Assembly (NCBI GenBank): GCA_018350325.1
Contig: JAEVLN010000010.1
Coordinates: forward strand, 930,001-994,000
Origin: Globodera rostochiensis
Lineage: Eukaryota; Nematoda; Chromadorea; Rhabditida; Heteroderidae
DNA length: 64,000 nt
Direction: 5' to 3'
Positions 52,845 to 64,000 of this stretch are shown piece after piece (the stretch's first letter is position 1; each line of letters starts with the position of its first letter). The notes below the pieces were generated by a model. It was not told where the DNA came from. It worked only from the letters and a program-made list of their open reading frames with translations, and made no database searches. A program made the translations under genes and the position numbers.

Positions 52845-54839
52845 TTATTGTATTAACAATTTCACCACGGCATTATTCTGTTGAGTGCCGGCGCCGTCTA
52901 TCGGCCCGGTGTTGTTGTTGGCGGTGACAATTTGGGCCTCGGCGAACGGAACGTTCAGACGACTTGCGGCCATGTTCAGGAACTTCTCGGCAATACTGCT
53001 CAATGCTTGTGCGTAATCCGCGTTTTGCACAAATTTAATCTGAGAGCAAATGGTAAATTTGATTAAATTTTGTTTTGTAATTAAAAAAATATATTTTTTG
53101 TCGATAACGCGAAAAAAAAAAACAAATTTTTGATCCCCTTATTTAAATGTTGTGCGCGCTTTTTTGAATTTTAAGCCTATTAATGTCAGCCATTTTTAAA
53201 ACGTAATTGTTGTAAATGATTTTTTAAATAATGTCAGAAATTTCTTTTAACACTTTTCTCATATTTTAAAAATTATTTTAATTAATTAAAAAATAGGCTA
53301 AAGCTCAAATTGTTTTGAATTGTTGATTACCAACCGCATCGCGGTACAGCGCCACAACTTCCATGGGTTTCACGTTCACGTTCCAGTTGGTGCCGGTCCA
53401 AAAGCGTCGGTTCTCCACCTTGTCGTCGTCCGCGTTCAACACCACAAAAGCGATTCGCTTGCACGGATGTGCGTCCGTGTACTCCTGGAGCAGATCCGTC
53501 AGCTGAGTTTGGAGTGTCTAAAAACGCTTTAAATTATTGGAAAGAATTAGAATTTTAAAATGCGTTAATGTTTAAATTCAATCTAAGATTACATTTTTTT
53601 TAAAAAATCGGTCTATCTTTTACGCGTTCTTTTATCAATAATTAGTAGACTTAAATGTTAATGATTGAATTTGCACGCTTTAAATTCCTTATCATTTTGT
53701 TAATATAAATTTAAATAAAATGCAATTAAAAAAAAGTCTCTGAAGGTGTTTGAATTCTTTTTAAACATCAAAATTGGATTTTTCGAAAATGCTGAAAATT
53801 AAATTGCTTAGAAATGTTGTTAATTAAATTTTAAAAATTTTGAATTTACTTTCCCATTCCTGTCACTTACGTCCATGTCGTCGCTGGCAATTTTGAGCTG
53901 AACCACTGGCATTGTGATTCCGTTCGAGCCACAGCCTTTGCTTCGAATTTTAAGCGGATAGCCTTCCTTTATAGAATGAAAAAGTGTGTGTTTTGATCCA
54001 AATATTTTCTATTAAAATGAAATAATAAATAATACTAATAATATATTTGTTTACGCGTTTGGTGCCCTCCTCGACACGGACGAGCAGTGCATCCAATTTG
54101 GTGCGTTCATCTTCAGAAAGCACATTTTGCGGGTCGCAGACGCGGGGCTCAATCTTTTGCAAGCATTGGCCAAGAGTGCCGCTTAAATGAACAAAAAATT
54201 GTTATATATAAATTTTGTCATTTTTTGGAACCCGGGATCGGGATTTTAGGAAAACCGGGAATCGGGATTTTAAGGAAAACCCGTAATCGGGAATTCAAAA
54301 AACCCTGAGATCGGGATTTTAAGGAAAACCCGGATCGGGAATTCAAGGAAACCCCGGGAATCGGGATTTTAAAGAAAACCCGGATCGGGAATTCAAGGAA
54401 ACCCCGGGAATAGGGATTTTAAGGAAAACCCATAATGGGAACAAGGAAAATCCGGAGATCGGGATTGGATCGGGAATTCAAGGAAACCGCGGAAATCGGG
54501 ATTTTAAGGAAAACCCGGAGATCGGGATTGGATTGGGAATTCAAGGAAACCACGAGTTTTATGGAAAACTCGGGATCGGGATTATGGTAAGCCGCGAGTT
54601 TATAAAGAGAATAATGTTACTCAAATCCCGGTCGAAAAAACTGGGACAAACGTACAAAAATAAAAAATTGTTTAAATTTTGATATCACCACTTATTGACA
54701 ATTTCTTAATGGGCGGTATACATTTTTTTTTAATGATTTCTTACGGAATTTCGATGGCCTTTGTCTGCTGAATGCTGAGGGCGCTGATCAAGAACGCGGC
54801 GGCAGCAGCGATCAGCAAATGTTTGCAGGTGAACACCAT
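52845..54839 (-). CDS. Secreted TPM/MOLO-1-like domain protein
   Basis: Five exons: 54839-54745, 54181-54055, 53966-53871, 53517-53335, 53039-52845. All phases agree and give 231 residues. Signal peptide about 1-27 (LLIAAAAAFLISALSIQQ). The region from VCDPQNVLSEDERTKLDALL through GITMPVVQLKIASDDMDTLQ and RIAFVVLNADDDKVENRRFW has the layout of TPM domains (TLP18.3/Psb32/MOLO-1), which in nematodes includes the levamisole-receptor modulator MOLO-1. Unlike MOLO-1 there is no transmembrane segment after the domain; the C-terminus is polar (NNNTGPIDGAG) and ends KLLIQ. This suggests a soluble secreted form. Family assignment is by pattern only. The fourth donor is unusual (GTTGGT). Confidence 0.72.
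54230..54620. repeat. Minisatellite in intron 1 of the MOLO-1-like gene
   Basis: Degenerate units of about 25-30 bases with AATCGGGATTTTAAGGAAAA and CGGGAATTCAAGGAAACC. It lies entirely within the first intron (54182-54744). Confidence 0.8.
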
Positions 54840-54896
54840 TTTTGCAGAGAGTTTGTTGGGCGCGGCGACGAATGATCGTTTTCAAAAATTCGCCCA

Positions 54897-54904
54897 CTTT
54901 TATA
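54897..54904 (-). promoter_or_regulatory. TATA box of the MOLO-1-like gene
   Basis: TATAAAAG on the minus strand, 58 bases before the ATG. Just upstream, 54938-55022 holds three long C-runs (G-runs on the gene strand), a possible quadruplex-forming stretch. Confidence 0.55.
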
Positions 54905-55626
54905 CGTCCTTTTTTGCTTGATGCTTGAGCCGTGGCGTCCCCCCCCCCGTCCGCCGCCAATTTGATCGTCCGTCGTTGTTCCCCCCCCCCCCAACCAAAC
55001 GGCCTTGGACCCCCCCCCCCCCGATCATTTTCTTAACCCGCAATTGCAGGCGGGCGCGATTAACTTTTTTTACAAACACAAAGTGTGGTTGGTGGGTGGG
55101 TGGGGCAGTTTTTACTCGTAATTTGATCGCAACGGATCCATCCCACCAAAAAAGTGATCTGAACGTAATAATAATGATTGAAAATGCAAAAAAAAAAAAA
55201 GAAAAGAGGTTGCACAGTCTAAATTAGGGTTGTTGCAATCATGAGTGAATTAAAAGATTGATTAACAATGAATTTAATCCATTTATAAAAATGGAGCGGA
55301 TTTATATTTTGACTAAAACCCCTCCAAATAAACAAATTCCATCAAAAAATCCGTGTAACGAGCATGGATTTGTTTTTATGCAATAATTTACTAGTATTCC
55401 GTAAAATTCCGTATTTTTGGTCTACCGTAAAATTCCGTTTTTTGGCATTCCGTACTTTTCTTTTTGGCATTCCGTATTTCCGTTTTCCGTATTTTTGGTC
55501 GTTCCGTATACGGTGTTCTGTATTTATGGGGATACCGTATTTCCGTGTTCAGTACCGTGTCTTCGTTTTTTGACGCGGACGACATGCCTGGTACTTTACT
55601 TTCACTATGTTGAACCTTGATCTTTA

Positions 55627-56342
55627 CGGAGCACCACGATTGGGCGCGGCACGATTGGGCGCGCACGATTGGGCGCGCACGATTGGGCGCGGCACGATTG
55701 GGCGCGGCACGATTGGGCGCCCGAAGATCAAAATTAGGCATTTATACAATGCTTTATCATTTTTTCAACTAAGTTGTTTTAACTGCAACAAAACAAAAAT
55801 TTTTAGCTTAAAATTACAGAGCTCTGAAATGTTACCCGGAAGTGAACTTGATACTAAAATTGACACTAAAAGGGGCAAACAAAAATTGCATTATGATGGT
55901 CACCTCTACATTTATGACAAGAAAAGCGTTGATGGAACAACAAAATTCTGGCGATGCGAGTTCAAAAACGGTGGAATTGACAAGTGTAAAGGGCGAATCT
56001 GGACGACATTGCGGGATGTCTTCGTTCGCATGGTGACACCGCACACCTGTGAGCAGAATCCAGCTGGTGTGGTGACCCAGGAAGTGAAGACTGGGATCAA
56101 ACGGAGGGCTGCCTGCACAATGGAACCTCCGTCGGTGGTCCGCGCGCACGTGCTGGAAAACATCTGTTCTCCGGCACTGAGTGAAATGCCGGCAAAAAAG
56201 GCCACAAATTGTAAGTTACAAAAAAAAATTTCAAAATTTCATCTTCGGGCGCCCAATCGTGCCGCGCCCAATCGTGCCGCGCCCAATCGTGCCGCGCCAA
56301 ATCGTGCGCGCCCAATCGTGCGCGCCCAAACGCGGGGTACCG
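55627..56342 (+). mobile_element. MULE-like non-autonomous element carrying a FLYWCH exon
   Basis: Flanked by the 9-bp duplication TGATCTTTA (55618-55626 and 56343-56351), the usual size for Mutator-like elements. Both ends are long inverted repeats made of five to six tandem CACGATTGGGCGCGG units (55632-55722; reverse complement at 56246-56332). The outermost bases are CGG on each side. The interior encodes one FLYWCH zinc-finger exon. Confidence 0.82.
55829..56210 (+). CDS. FLYWCH-type zinc finger exon inside the MULE-like element
   Basis: Open from ATG 55829 to a GTAAGT donor at 56211, with possible acceptors upstream at 55806 and 55819. Residues about 20-75 match a FLYWCH finger: [20 protein letters not shown], then DKCKGRIWT and HTC supplying the Cys2His2 ligands. 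FLYWCH fingers are common in Mutator-like transposases and in nematode DNA-binding proteins. No transposase domain follows before the right terminal repeat, so the element has either captured or retained only the finger. Whether it is expressed is unknown. Confidence 0.7.
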
Positions 56343-56351
56343 TGATCTTTA

Positions 56352-57757
56352 TGCCAAACAGAAAAGATTCAAATCCGTTCCGTTCCGTCCCATCCCGTCC
56401 AGTCATTCATTCATTCATTAGCGTTGACCTTAACCCAAAAAAACGCACTGAAACTGATCAGCAGCACAGCCAGCGTTTTTTTGTTTACTGATCAAAGATT
56501 TACCTTCCGACAAAAAGCACTCAATTAATTATAAATCAATCAGATTAATTAATTAATGAATGAATACGGGACGGGACGGACGGTGCCACCCGCAGCGTGT
56601 GCGTATGTGCTTTTTTTGTCAAGGTAAAATAAAAGGATTAATTTTTGATTTACTATGGGCTCTCAATAAGTTCATTTTTACTAAAGCCGCGCAATAATGG
56701 AACTAAAATTAAATTAAAAACCCAATTTTCAACCTGGAATTTAGATAAATGCATTTGCATATATTTAGTTTAACTTTTTTCTTTTTTTTGACCATTTTGA
56801 AAATACATAATTTGACACTTTTTTGACAAAAAATTCAATTAACAAAAATGCAATAAAAAGTATTATCGCATATCGCTACAGCATTTCATGCAATATCGCG
56901 CGATATAACACTCCTAACGATTAGTGGCTCGACACGATACGATATTTCGATATTATCGTATCGGATTTTGAATGTTGGCTTCAAATTTCTTAACAAAGGT
57001 TGCTAATTTTTGTAAAAATGCTTCCGGCGTCGCCTATCGGCACCGCCGGACATCCATTCAAATGGTGGAGTTGAAGAAAATTTGAATTTTTTATTAACGA
57101 TAATTGTTAAAAAATTTATCCAAAAATTATGAATTTGAAAATCAAAAGGGTCCCCCCTATTGTTAACCAAAAACCGGTTTCGGTTTTCGGTTAACCGGGT
57201 GTTGGCCAAAAACCGAAACCGAAAACCGAGGGTCGCAAAACCGGCCTAACCAAAAACCGGGACCCCCGGGTTAAACCGCCCGTGACCCACCCAATTGGTT
57301 ACCCCCGAACCCCGACACAAAAAGGTCGGGGTCGGGGAGGCCGGGGTTGGCCATTCGGGGGTCGGGGAAGACGCAATTTTGGGGCTATGGTTCGGGGTCG
57401 GAGAGTAAAAGCATTCGGATTAATGGAGAATTAACGAAGTGAATTTTGTAGCCAATCATGGGGTCTGGCAATGCCAATAAGCGCCGACAAAAGAAATTTT
57501 AAAATATCATTAAAAATTTGTAGATTAGAAAGCAATAATACATAAAGCACAACAAATTCAATGGATGTTATTAATTGATATTTCTAGTTCAATATTCATT
57601 TACAACAGCAAATTACAACGTGTACATAAGCATATTCTGAACATGAAATGTTCATTTTAATTGATTTTATTTTTTATTATAAGCATTTTTATTTAAATTA
57701 TATTGCTTTTTAATTCCTATAAAACATTCAAAATTATCTTTTGCTAATTTTATAAAA
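56352..57757. other. Interval between MULE-like element and HTH copy 6
   Basis: Hairpin motif at 57026-57047. AACCGG and TCGGGG repeat fragments at 57170-57400. HTH-family 5' flank from about 57480 on. No gene seen. Confidence 0.5.
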
Positions 57758-58201
57758 ATGGAATTTTGGCTAATAATTTTGGTGTTATGCCATGCAATAA
57801 ATTCAATTGAATCGGTCAATTCGCCACGAAATAATGTGAAACTTTATAAAACTTTTGATGAAATATTCGGAGAAGGCTGGGGGGATGAGGAGAAGCCTAA
57901 ATTATCAGAGACCAACGAATCGCAAAGAATTGAAGCTTCTTCAACAGAAAATCTCCATGAAAATTCTGATCAAAACAAAAAAAATGAATCAGAAAAGTCT
58001 TGGGACCGAAACATTTTAAATAAATTTCACATTTTGTTCTTAAATATTATGCAATTTCAATCAAAAAACTGTGCTAAAAAGCTTCAGAATTGGGGGGGGG
58101 GGCACTGGAATCACAAAAATGAAAATAAATCTCTGAGGTCACAAAATGTGATAAGCTCGACTTTTGAATGGCACATAATTTATGAGACTAATTATTTCTA
58201 A
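57758..58201 (+). pseudogene. HTH-repeat family copy 6, truncated before the HTH modules
   Basis: Starts with the family 5' flank and MEFWLIILVLCHA. SPRNNVKLYKTFDEIFGEGW and the linker are intact up to SEKSWDRN (about residue 86). Unrelated sequence then continues to a stop at 58199-58201. It could still make a secreted protein of 147 residues without any HTH module, but the loss of the downstream half points to a truncated copy. Confidence 0.75.
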
Positions 58202-60273
58202 TATTATTTATTTGCACCGGCGATCACAGCCAAAATAATGGGATGAATGGTCAATGATCGTGGCAGGCATAAGAAGATTAAACATGTCAGGGCCCCCAAA
58301 CGCGTGGGTTCAACAATTAAAGCAAAACATTGAAAATTGGGCTTAGGGCGTGAAAAATATTGCACGAATTTCAAAAAAATTGCTTAAAAGATGAAGCTGC
58401 GCAGCAAAAGCCCAAAGGGCATGTTTTGAAAATCCAAGAATTCAAAAAACACTTTTGCATATTTCAGCTTTATTGTCCTTATTTAGTATTAAAAAAATTT
58501 ACAAAGCTCAATAATGGGAAAGAATAAAATTCCTAGCCTCGAGAACACTTTTTAATTTCTTTGGGACCAATTCGATTTGTTGCTGTCGAACTGTGACATC
58601 GAAATTAGAGCCAGGTAAAATAAAATTTCCGGGAACGGGAGGCACCGTCGGGAAATTTTAACACTTTTGTTAAGAAATTGCGCAAATTTGAGAATTTTGC
58701 CGATTTTCGAGTTGTTCAAAAAATACTAATTTTTTTTTGTTTGAAAACTTCTGGGGCGGGGGGGGGGGGGTGGTCGGCGGTGCCAATAGGCGCCGCCGAG
58801 AAAAATTGTGCATTTTTGATTCAATTTGTTAACAGATTTGCAACCAAAATCTTAACGGGAACGGACCGGGAATCCCGTACTTTTCCCGCGGGAATCCCGT
58901 TCCCGCCGGGCTCTGATCGAAATGGCCCCCTATTTGATATTTTTCCATTTGTAAATCCGGTACCGGTATCTGGGTGTCAAGGAACCGGTCGAACCGTAAT
59001 ATCCGATTTTGTCCAACCCTAATAATAACTTTTCAATTCAAAAACACATTTTTATTGAGTTAAATATGTAAAAAACAACAAATTAAACAACAAAACAACA
59101 ACAACAAATAAAAAATGCTCAATGCTTGAGTATGTTTGAGAAACTTTTGCACAAACAACAAAGTGTGAAATCGGTGCGGAAAATGGGCTCGAGTCCGGGG
59201 TCAAATTTTTTTTGGGAGTTTGTCAGAAAGTCGGGCTTGGATCGCCCGCCCGAATCGGCAATTTTACACATTTATTTTTCGAGTCTGGAGCAATCTTTCG
59301 GACCGCGAAGCAGGAATTTTTTCGAAATATTCACGCCCCGCCCGATTTCAGTCCCGAAATGGGGGAGTCCCGCCCGATTTCAGTCCCGAGAGGGATGAGT
59401 CCAGCCCGATTTCAGTCCCGAAACGAGTGAGTCCCGCCCGCCGAAACGGGGGAGTCCCGCCCGATTTCAGTCCCGAGAGACGGATGAGTCCAGCCCGATT
59501 TCAGTCCCGAGAGGGATGAGTCCAGCCCGATTTCAGTCCCGAAACGAGTGAGTCCCGCCCGCCGAAACGGGGGAGTCCCGCCCGATTTCAGTCCCGAAAC
59601 GAGTGAGTCCCGCCCGCCGAAACGGAGAAGTCCCGCCCAATTTCAGTCCCGAAACGGGTGAGTCCCGCTCGCCGAAACGAGGGAATCCCGCCCAAGTTCA
59701 GTCCCAAAACGGGAGAGTTCAGCCCGCGTTCCGCGCACCCTTACAAATTAGAATGTGTGCAAAAATGTTGAGAATGCTGTCAGATGAAAGAATTAATGAT
59801 GCCCAACAGAGAGACACAGGTGGTGATGATGATGATGAGATGTTAAAGTGATGATAAGTGATCGGAATTATTTAGTAAACGAATGAACTGATCAGACTAT
59901 TTCTAACTAAAAATTAAAAAATTCACATCATTTAGTAAATTTTTCAAAAATGTTGCTTTTTGGAGAGGTACATTTTTGAGGCAAGAAAAAGTCGATTCTT
60001 GAGAGGCCCTAGCTCTATGGTTCTTTTTGATCATATAACTGACGGACCAATGGCGGGGCCTGTCGCCTCTGGCATTTTTTTATTTGCCCCCCCCCAGGGA
60101 GGGGGTGGTTCTCTTCGTTCAGGCAATTATTGATTGTTGTAAATTAAAATTGCCGACTCTGATCACTTTGTATACACCGCGCAGCAGAGTTGATGCGACA
60201 AAAAAAAAACATTTAAGCATAAGAAGCCAAAGTGCGCGTGCGTGCGTGCTGCTACTGCTCGTCGTCGTCGTCG
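58202..60273. other. Repeat-rich intergenic interval
   Basis: G-run plus hairpin motif at 58757-58797, followed by GAGAAAAATTG and GTTAACAGATTTGCAACC, the same downstream sequence as the copy at 39648. Minisatellite at 59335-59715. C-run at 60090. No gene seen. Confidence 0.5.
59335..59715. repeat. GC-rich minisatellite, units of about 30 bp
   Basis: Tandem CCGCCCGATTTCAGTCCCGA units alternating AACGGGGGAGT and GAGGGATGAGT. The overlapping open frames here are repeat artefacts. Confidence 0.8.
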
Positions 60274-61842
60274 TCATGCGTACGTTTCCTCCAAAAAGGT
60301 TTGCCGGTTTGCCTGCGTGACGGTTGGCTTAAACTTGAGCGGTTCGTATTTGTTGGGCCAATAGTTGATCAAATCGTCCTCAAACTGATTGCATGCCCAG
60401 CAGACGTGCCATGCGACCTAAAAATGCTGTTTTAAAAATCAAAAGTTGCACGGGAAAAGCCGGGACTGGTATGAAATTTTCATTTTTCCCCCACGGGATT
60501 CAAAATTTCCGGACATTTTTGGGTTCGGAATTCCGGACTTTTTAGCAAAAAATTCGAGATTAAATACGGAAATTTACAAAAATTAGTGAATTTTTCATAA
60601 TTTTAGGACAAGTTTGGAGGGGGGGGGGGGGAAATTTTGAATTGCTGATGGAATTTGCTAAAAAAATGGTCCAAAATTGTATCGCGGAAAAGGCGAGAAA
60701 ATGATTAGGTCAAAATTTTAAGATTACGAAATTTTCCCGATCCCGGACATTGTTGGGTCCAGCCGTAATTACTGATTCCGGGCTTTTTTAGCATCCGGTT
60801 AAATCCCTGGTATATGGTCTCCCGGTTTAGGCCGGGATTTTGTTCCAAAATCCCGGTGTCTCGACGAAGGAATTATTGTGTGGTGCGCGTGCGTGCGATT
60901 GTTTTACCTCCGGCGTCGGCAACAGCGCGTAGACGATCAGTCCGTTGTGCGCGCCGTTGTAAGGGCAAATGCTGAAACGGCCATCGCGACAAACGCGAAA
61001 AGCGGTGGTCGCCGTGACGGAGAACGAAACAAAACAGTTGATCAGCGCTGAAAGGGAACGAAGCGCGTTTCAAGTTGATGGGGCGAGGCGGGGGGGGGGG
61101 CGTTCGATTGGGGGGGGGGGGGGGGGGAGACGGGCGGGGGGGGGCGTTCGATTGGGGGACGCTCGAGGGGGGGGGGGGGGGGGTATCCTTAAATTTCAAA
61201 AGAGCTTAGGGGTTCGTTAGGATTAGGCCTAAGCTTTTGTCCGATTATGATCATAATTGCATTCGTTACTAAAAAACAATTGAATTTTCGATTCTTTTTG
61301 ATTCAATTTGTTTCAAAAAATCAACTCGTTTCCAAAAAAACTAGTTGATTAAAAAACGAGTTTAGTGAAAAACGAGTTGATATTTTACCGTCGAAAATCC
61401 TCCTTTGCCTTGATCAGTGATCAAATATTGCAAAAAAAAAACTTTTAAGTACTAGCAGCCCCCAAGTGTGTTCGCTTTACAACAACTATTTTGATCCGAT
61501 CACAAAATCAACCACCACCACCACCCGACCGTTTGTGCGCAATCCGCTCCGAATGCGCAGCCACTCCTTGAACTCTTGCTGGAAGAATTTGTTGCCGATC
61601 CAATGCAGTGGCAGGCCGACCACCTGCACAGAGCTGAGCGGACCCTCGCCGCACACGGGCAACTGCAGGTAGAACTGCCGTTCAATGTCCTCGCTGAACT
61701 GGCCGCCGGCCACCGGACGTTCAGGACCGAAAATGGACAATAACAAATCATCATCATCCGCTGAAAACTGTGTGCTTTGCGCGTTTGAATCCAGCTTCTC
61801 TGTTGTTGGATTTTGGGGGAGGCATAAATTTGGCGCTTTCAT
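60274..61842 (-). CDS. Unrecognised three-exon protein
   Basis: Exons 61842-61530, 61047-60908 and 60417-60274 (198 residues). Exons 2 and 3 join cleanly (GTAAAA donor, TTTTTAG acceptor, phase 0). The exon 1 donor is less certain: the only phase-compatible GT is GTCGGG at 61529. The protein opens MKAPNLCLPQNPTTEKLDSN. An acidic stretch (DDDDLLLSIFGPE) follows, then GPLSSVQVVGLPLHWIGNKF and RVCRDGRFSICPYNGAHNGL. The end is Trp/Cys-rich (VAWHVCWACNQFEDDLINYW) and closes FLEETYA. No signal peptide or transmembrane segment. Composition is that of an ordinary housekeeping protein, unlike the repeat families. I cannot name the family. Confidence 0.6.
61085..61185. other. Long G-runs in intron 1 of the 60-61 kb gene
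   Basis: Several runs of 8-15 G on the plus strand (C on the gene strand), separated by CGTTCGATT and similar spacers. Potential quadruplex region; the surrounding open frames on either strand are not coding. Confidence 0.6.
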
Positions 61843-62280
61843 GTCCAAAATATTTTTCGAAAAAATTTTATTTATTTTTTCAAACTGTCCTTTTTTAAAT
61901 GGTTTTCTAATCCCGAAACATTAAAGCCTAAAAAAAGGATTTATATTTATGACTAGGGCTGATAACCAAAAATGGCATTACACGCACCAAAAATGGCAAA
62001 AATATGCCTTTTTATCAATTTTTTTTTTGCCAAAATATGCAAATTTTAGTCAAAAAAGTGCTAAAATATACATTTTCAAAAAATATCCACAGATCATTAT
62101 GCCAAATTTTAAAATTTCTTTTAAACTCGCCTCCACTCCGTGCAACATTTGGGACTGCTGAAATTCACATTTAAATTTCGTTTTTTGTTTTAATTTACTT
62201 TTTTCAAAACTTGCCTCCCCTCCTCCTTTCGACATTTGAGAAGCCTGCAAATTCACATTTAAAAAATTTATTTTATTTAT
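61843..62280. other. Spacer between the two right-end genes
   Basis: AT-rich, with a loosely repeated ACTCGCCTCC/CTTGCCTCCC plus AATTCACATTTAAA pattern at 62110-62300. No gene seen. Confidence 0.5.
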
Positions 62281-64000
62281 TTATTTAATCAACTCGCCTC
62301 CTGCCCCTGTGCCCGCTGCAGTTGACGCTTCATCGTCCGACGTGACAAACGTGGAGGTTGCGCGACTGCTTGACCGTGCTGTCTTCGTCTTGGACCATTT
62401 GAGGTGCCATTCAGCGCCCGTCTTTTGCCGTCCGTCACCGGCAAGCCGTCCATGCCGTTGGGCGCGCCCGTAGTTGGCTGGGCTCCACTGCTCGACGCCC
62501 ACGCGTTGACCCCAACTGTTCAGCACCGGCTTGGCGCCGCCGCCGTCGTCTACGCCCACCGGCTTGGAGTCGTCGGCACTTTGCTCCACTGCCCCTTGAG
62601 GCGACGGTGTTGCACTTGGAATATCTGACAACAAGAGTGCCGTCTTAGCAAAGGATTAAGGGGCATTGAATTTTGCATTTACTCATTAATTTAAAAAAAA
62701 AAGGTATTTCAAAAAAACAAATTATTTTTCCATATTTTTTTTTGTAAAATTTCCAAGACGTAATAAAATAAAGTTCATTATGAAATGTTACATAGCTGAA
62801 TTTTTGTTTCAAAATCCTTTCTATATAAATTTTAGTCAAATTTTTTAGTCAATATGATGGCACTTTTTGTTGTTTTTGGCCCATATTTTGGGGTAAGTCA
62901 ATATTTTAAACAATATTTTGGCAGTTTGGGTTTATATTTTGGCTGTTTTTTCCGGGTATCTTGACCCCAAACAGCCGAACAATTCAAAAAAAGTGGGGCT
63001 CAACATTCATCAGGGTCCCCCGGTGTCGGGGGCATCCCGGAATTCAATCTCGCGCAAGTGCTCGACGAGATCCCGACGGTCCCTAGTTTTTAGTCCCTAT
63101 TTTACAATGTCCACATTTTGCTATTTTTAGAATCATTATTTTAACAAAAAATGGCCCACCCGGTTCGCCAACAATTTCGCTCCGATCGTCACCGAGTGTG
63201 GCAATTTCGTCGTCTTCCCCCTCCGTCTCGTCGTCGTCAGTTTCTTCCCATTTCATTTTGTTGCCCGCTTCCAAACTGTCCACATTTTCTGTTGACAATT
63301 TTGCTGATGATGATGGCACGTCAGAGCTGTAAAAAAAAGGAGCTGCGTTTTGTTTTTGGCATTTTTTTGTGTCCAATTGTGACTGACCATTCGGTGCCGC
63401 CAAATTTGTCCATGCTGTGACGACGCTCTGAATTAAAATGAAAACATTTTATTCTAAATTCAAGTGATTTGCATGCACCTGCAAAGACGTGACGCTGTGC
63501 AGTGTCCGTGCACGCACGAGACCGGCCGCTAGCTGCTGCGTGCATTGATGTTTCCGCAAAATGACTTGCTGTTGTTGCTGCTGCCACACTCGGAATGCGA
63601 GCTGCTGCATGCTGCGCGGACGACTCAAATGACTGACCAACAGCAGCAGCAGCGTCGTGTCGTGTCGGTTCCGAAAAGCTACGTGACATGCCTGCAAAAC
63701 AGTTCAGCGTATCTTCTATGTGTAGCATGCAATGCACGACTCAATCGGCAAACACCAACCTGCAGCGTGATGGCGTGTTGTACCGGCAAAAGTCCGCGAA
63801 TTTCCTGCATCCGGGTGTTCAACTGTTGACGACAAAAATTCCCCTGAAACACCTGCACCATCACATCGCGTCGAATGACCAGCAGTGGTGAAACCAGGCA
63901 ATACACTTGCAGTGTCGTGACGTTCAGTTTGCATGCAACTCTGCACAACACGCGCAGCGTGTTGTGCTGCGTGCGCAGACGCATCTGGTGTTGTGATTTG
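62281..64000 (-). CDS. Unrecognised multi-exon protein, 5' end beyond right edge
   Basis: Exons from the edge: 64000-63760 (partial), 63691-63479, 63427-63160, 62624-62281. All phases agree and give 354 residues to the stop at 62281. The first two exons are Gln/His/Arg/Leu-rich and probably helical (HNTLRVLCRVACKLN, RQQLNTRMQEIRGLLPV, then WQQQQQQ). The third is strongly acidic (EETDDDETEGEDDEIATLGD), and the last is Gly/Ser-rich and basic. A further small intron inside the first exon (after VTTLQ) is possible. No enzyme motif is visible. The coiled-coil-like plus acidic layout suggests a scaffold or regulatory protein, but I cannot identify it. Confidence 0.6.

Noticed and set aside
55607..55828. 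Extension of the FLYWCH frame upstream through [11 protein letters not shown] repeats
   Set aside because: This part is the terminal repeat of the element; acceptor sites at 55806 and 55819 and the ATG at 55829 give a better start.
60873..61199. Minus-strand frame with proline-rich start MKFKDTPPPPPSS
   Set aside because: Comes from intronic G/C-runs; a different frame of the same region joins properly to the 60274-60417 exon.

Overview
The window is AT-rich eukaryotic DNA with compact GT-AG introns, TATA-driven genes and many repeats. The best guess is a nematode, possibly a plant-parasitic tylenchid such as a cyst nematode. The reasons are short introns ending in TTTTAG or TTNCAG, a secreted TIL-type inhibitor, a protein resembling the nematode MOLO-1/TPM family, short GCCTAA (TTAGGC-like) tracts, and many copies of small secreted proteins that look like gland products. 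This assignment is inference; no rRNA, SL RNA or tRNA was seen to settle it.

Two secreted multigene families dominate. Family 1 is a tandem array of twelve plus-strand genes (A to L, about 5.2-47.4 kb). Each has a near-identical promoter with a TATA box 80-86 bases before the ATG, a signal-peptide exon, an intron ending in TTTTAG, and an N-R-(I/F)-K-R convertase-like site. The body is hypervariable poly-Pro or Ala/Gly/Tyr silk-like repeat, and a CxxCG(R/H)K cap ends the protein. Exon number varies (2, 3 or 5), and the Pro run varies from none to about 146 residues. Family 2 consists of signal-peptide proteins carrying one to at least five alternating helix-turn-helix modules. Copies lie at 1-948, 7920-9116, 12187-13104 and 51421-52173; one at 57758 is truncated and several are remnants. 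The two families are interleaved, and remnants of family 2 follow or precede several family 1 genes, so they appear to have been duplicated together.

Other genes: a TIL-domain inhibitor (2224-2722, minus); a 66-residue neuropeptide-like precursor (48398-48598, plus) with a deleted pseudogene copy at 17.1-17.5 kb; a secreted TPM/MOLO-1-like protein (52845-54839, minus, five exons); and two unrecognised multi-exon minus-strand genes at 60274-61842 and 62281 to beyond the right edge.

Mobile DNA is abundant and several insertions can be delimited by target duplications or paralogous empty sites. They are a hAT element with BED and dimerisation remnants (43772-45372, 8-bp TSD) nested in a foldback element, a hAT-like MITE (32128-32884, 8-bp TSD), a FLYWCH/MULE-like element (55627-56342, 9-bp TSD) and a GC-rich TIR element (15027-15808) with a second copy near 49.5-50.5 kb. 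Minisatellites of 33 bp (both orientations) and 41/82 bp, and a dispersed hairpin motif (GGCGGTGCC, loop GATA, GGCGCCGCC), fill much of the remaining sequence.
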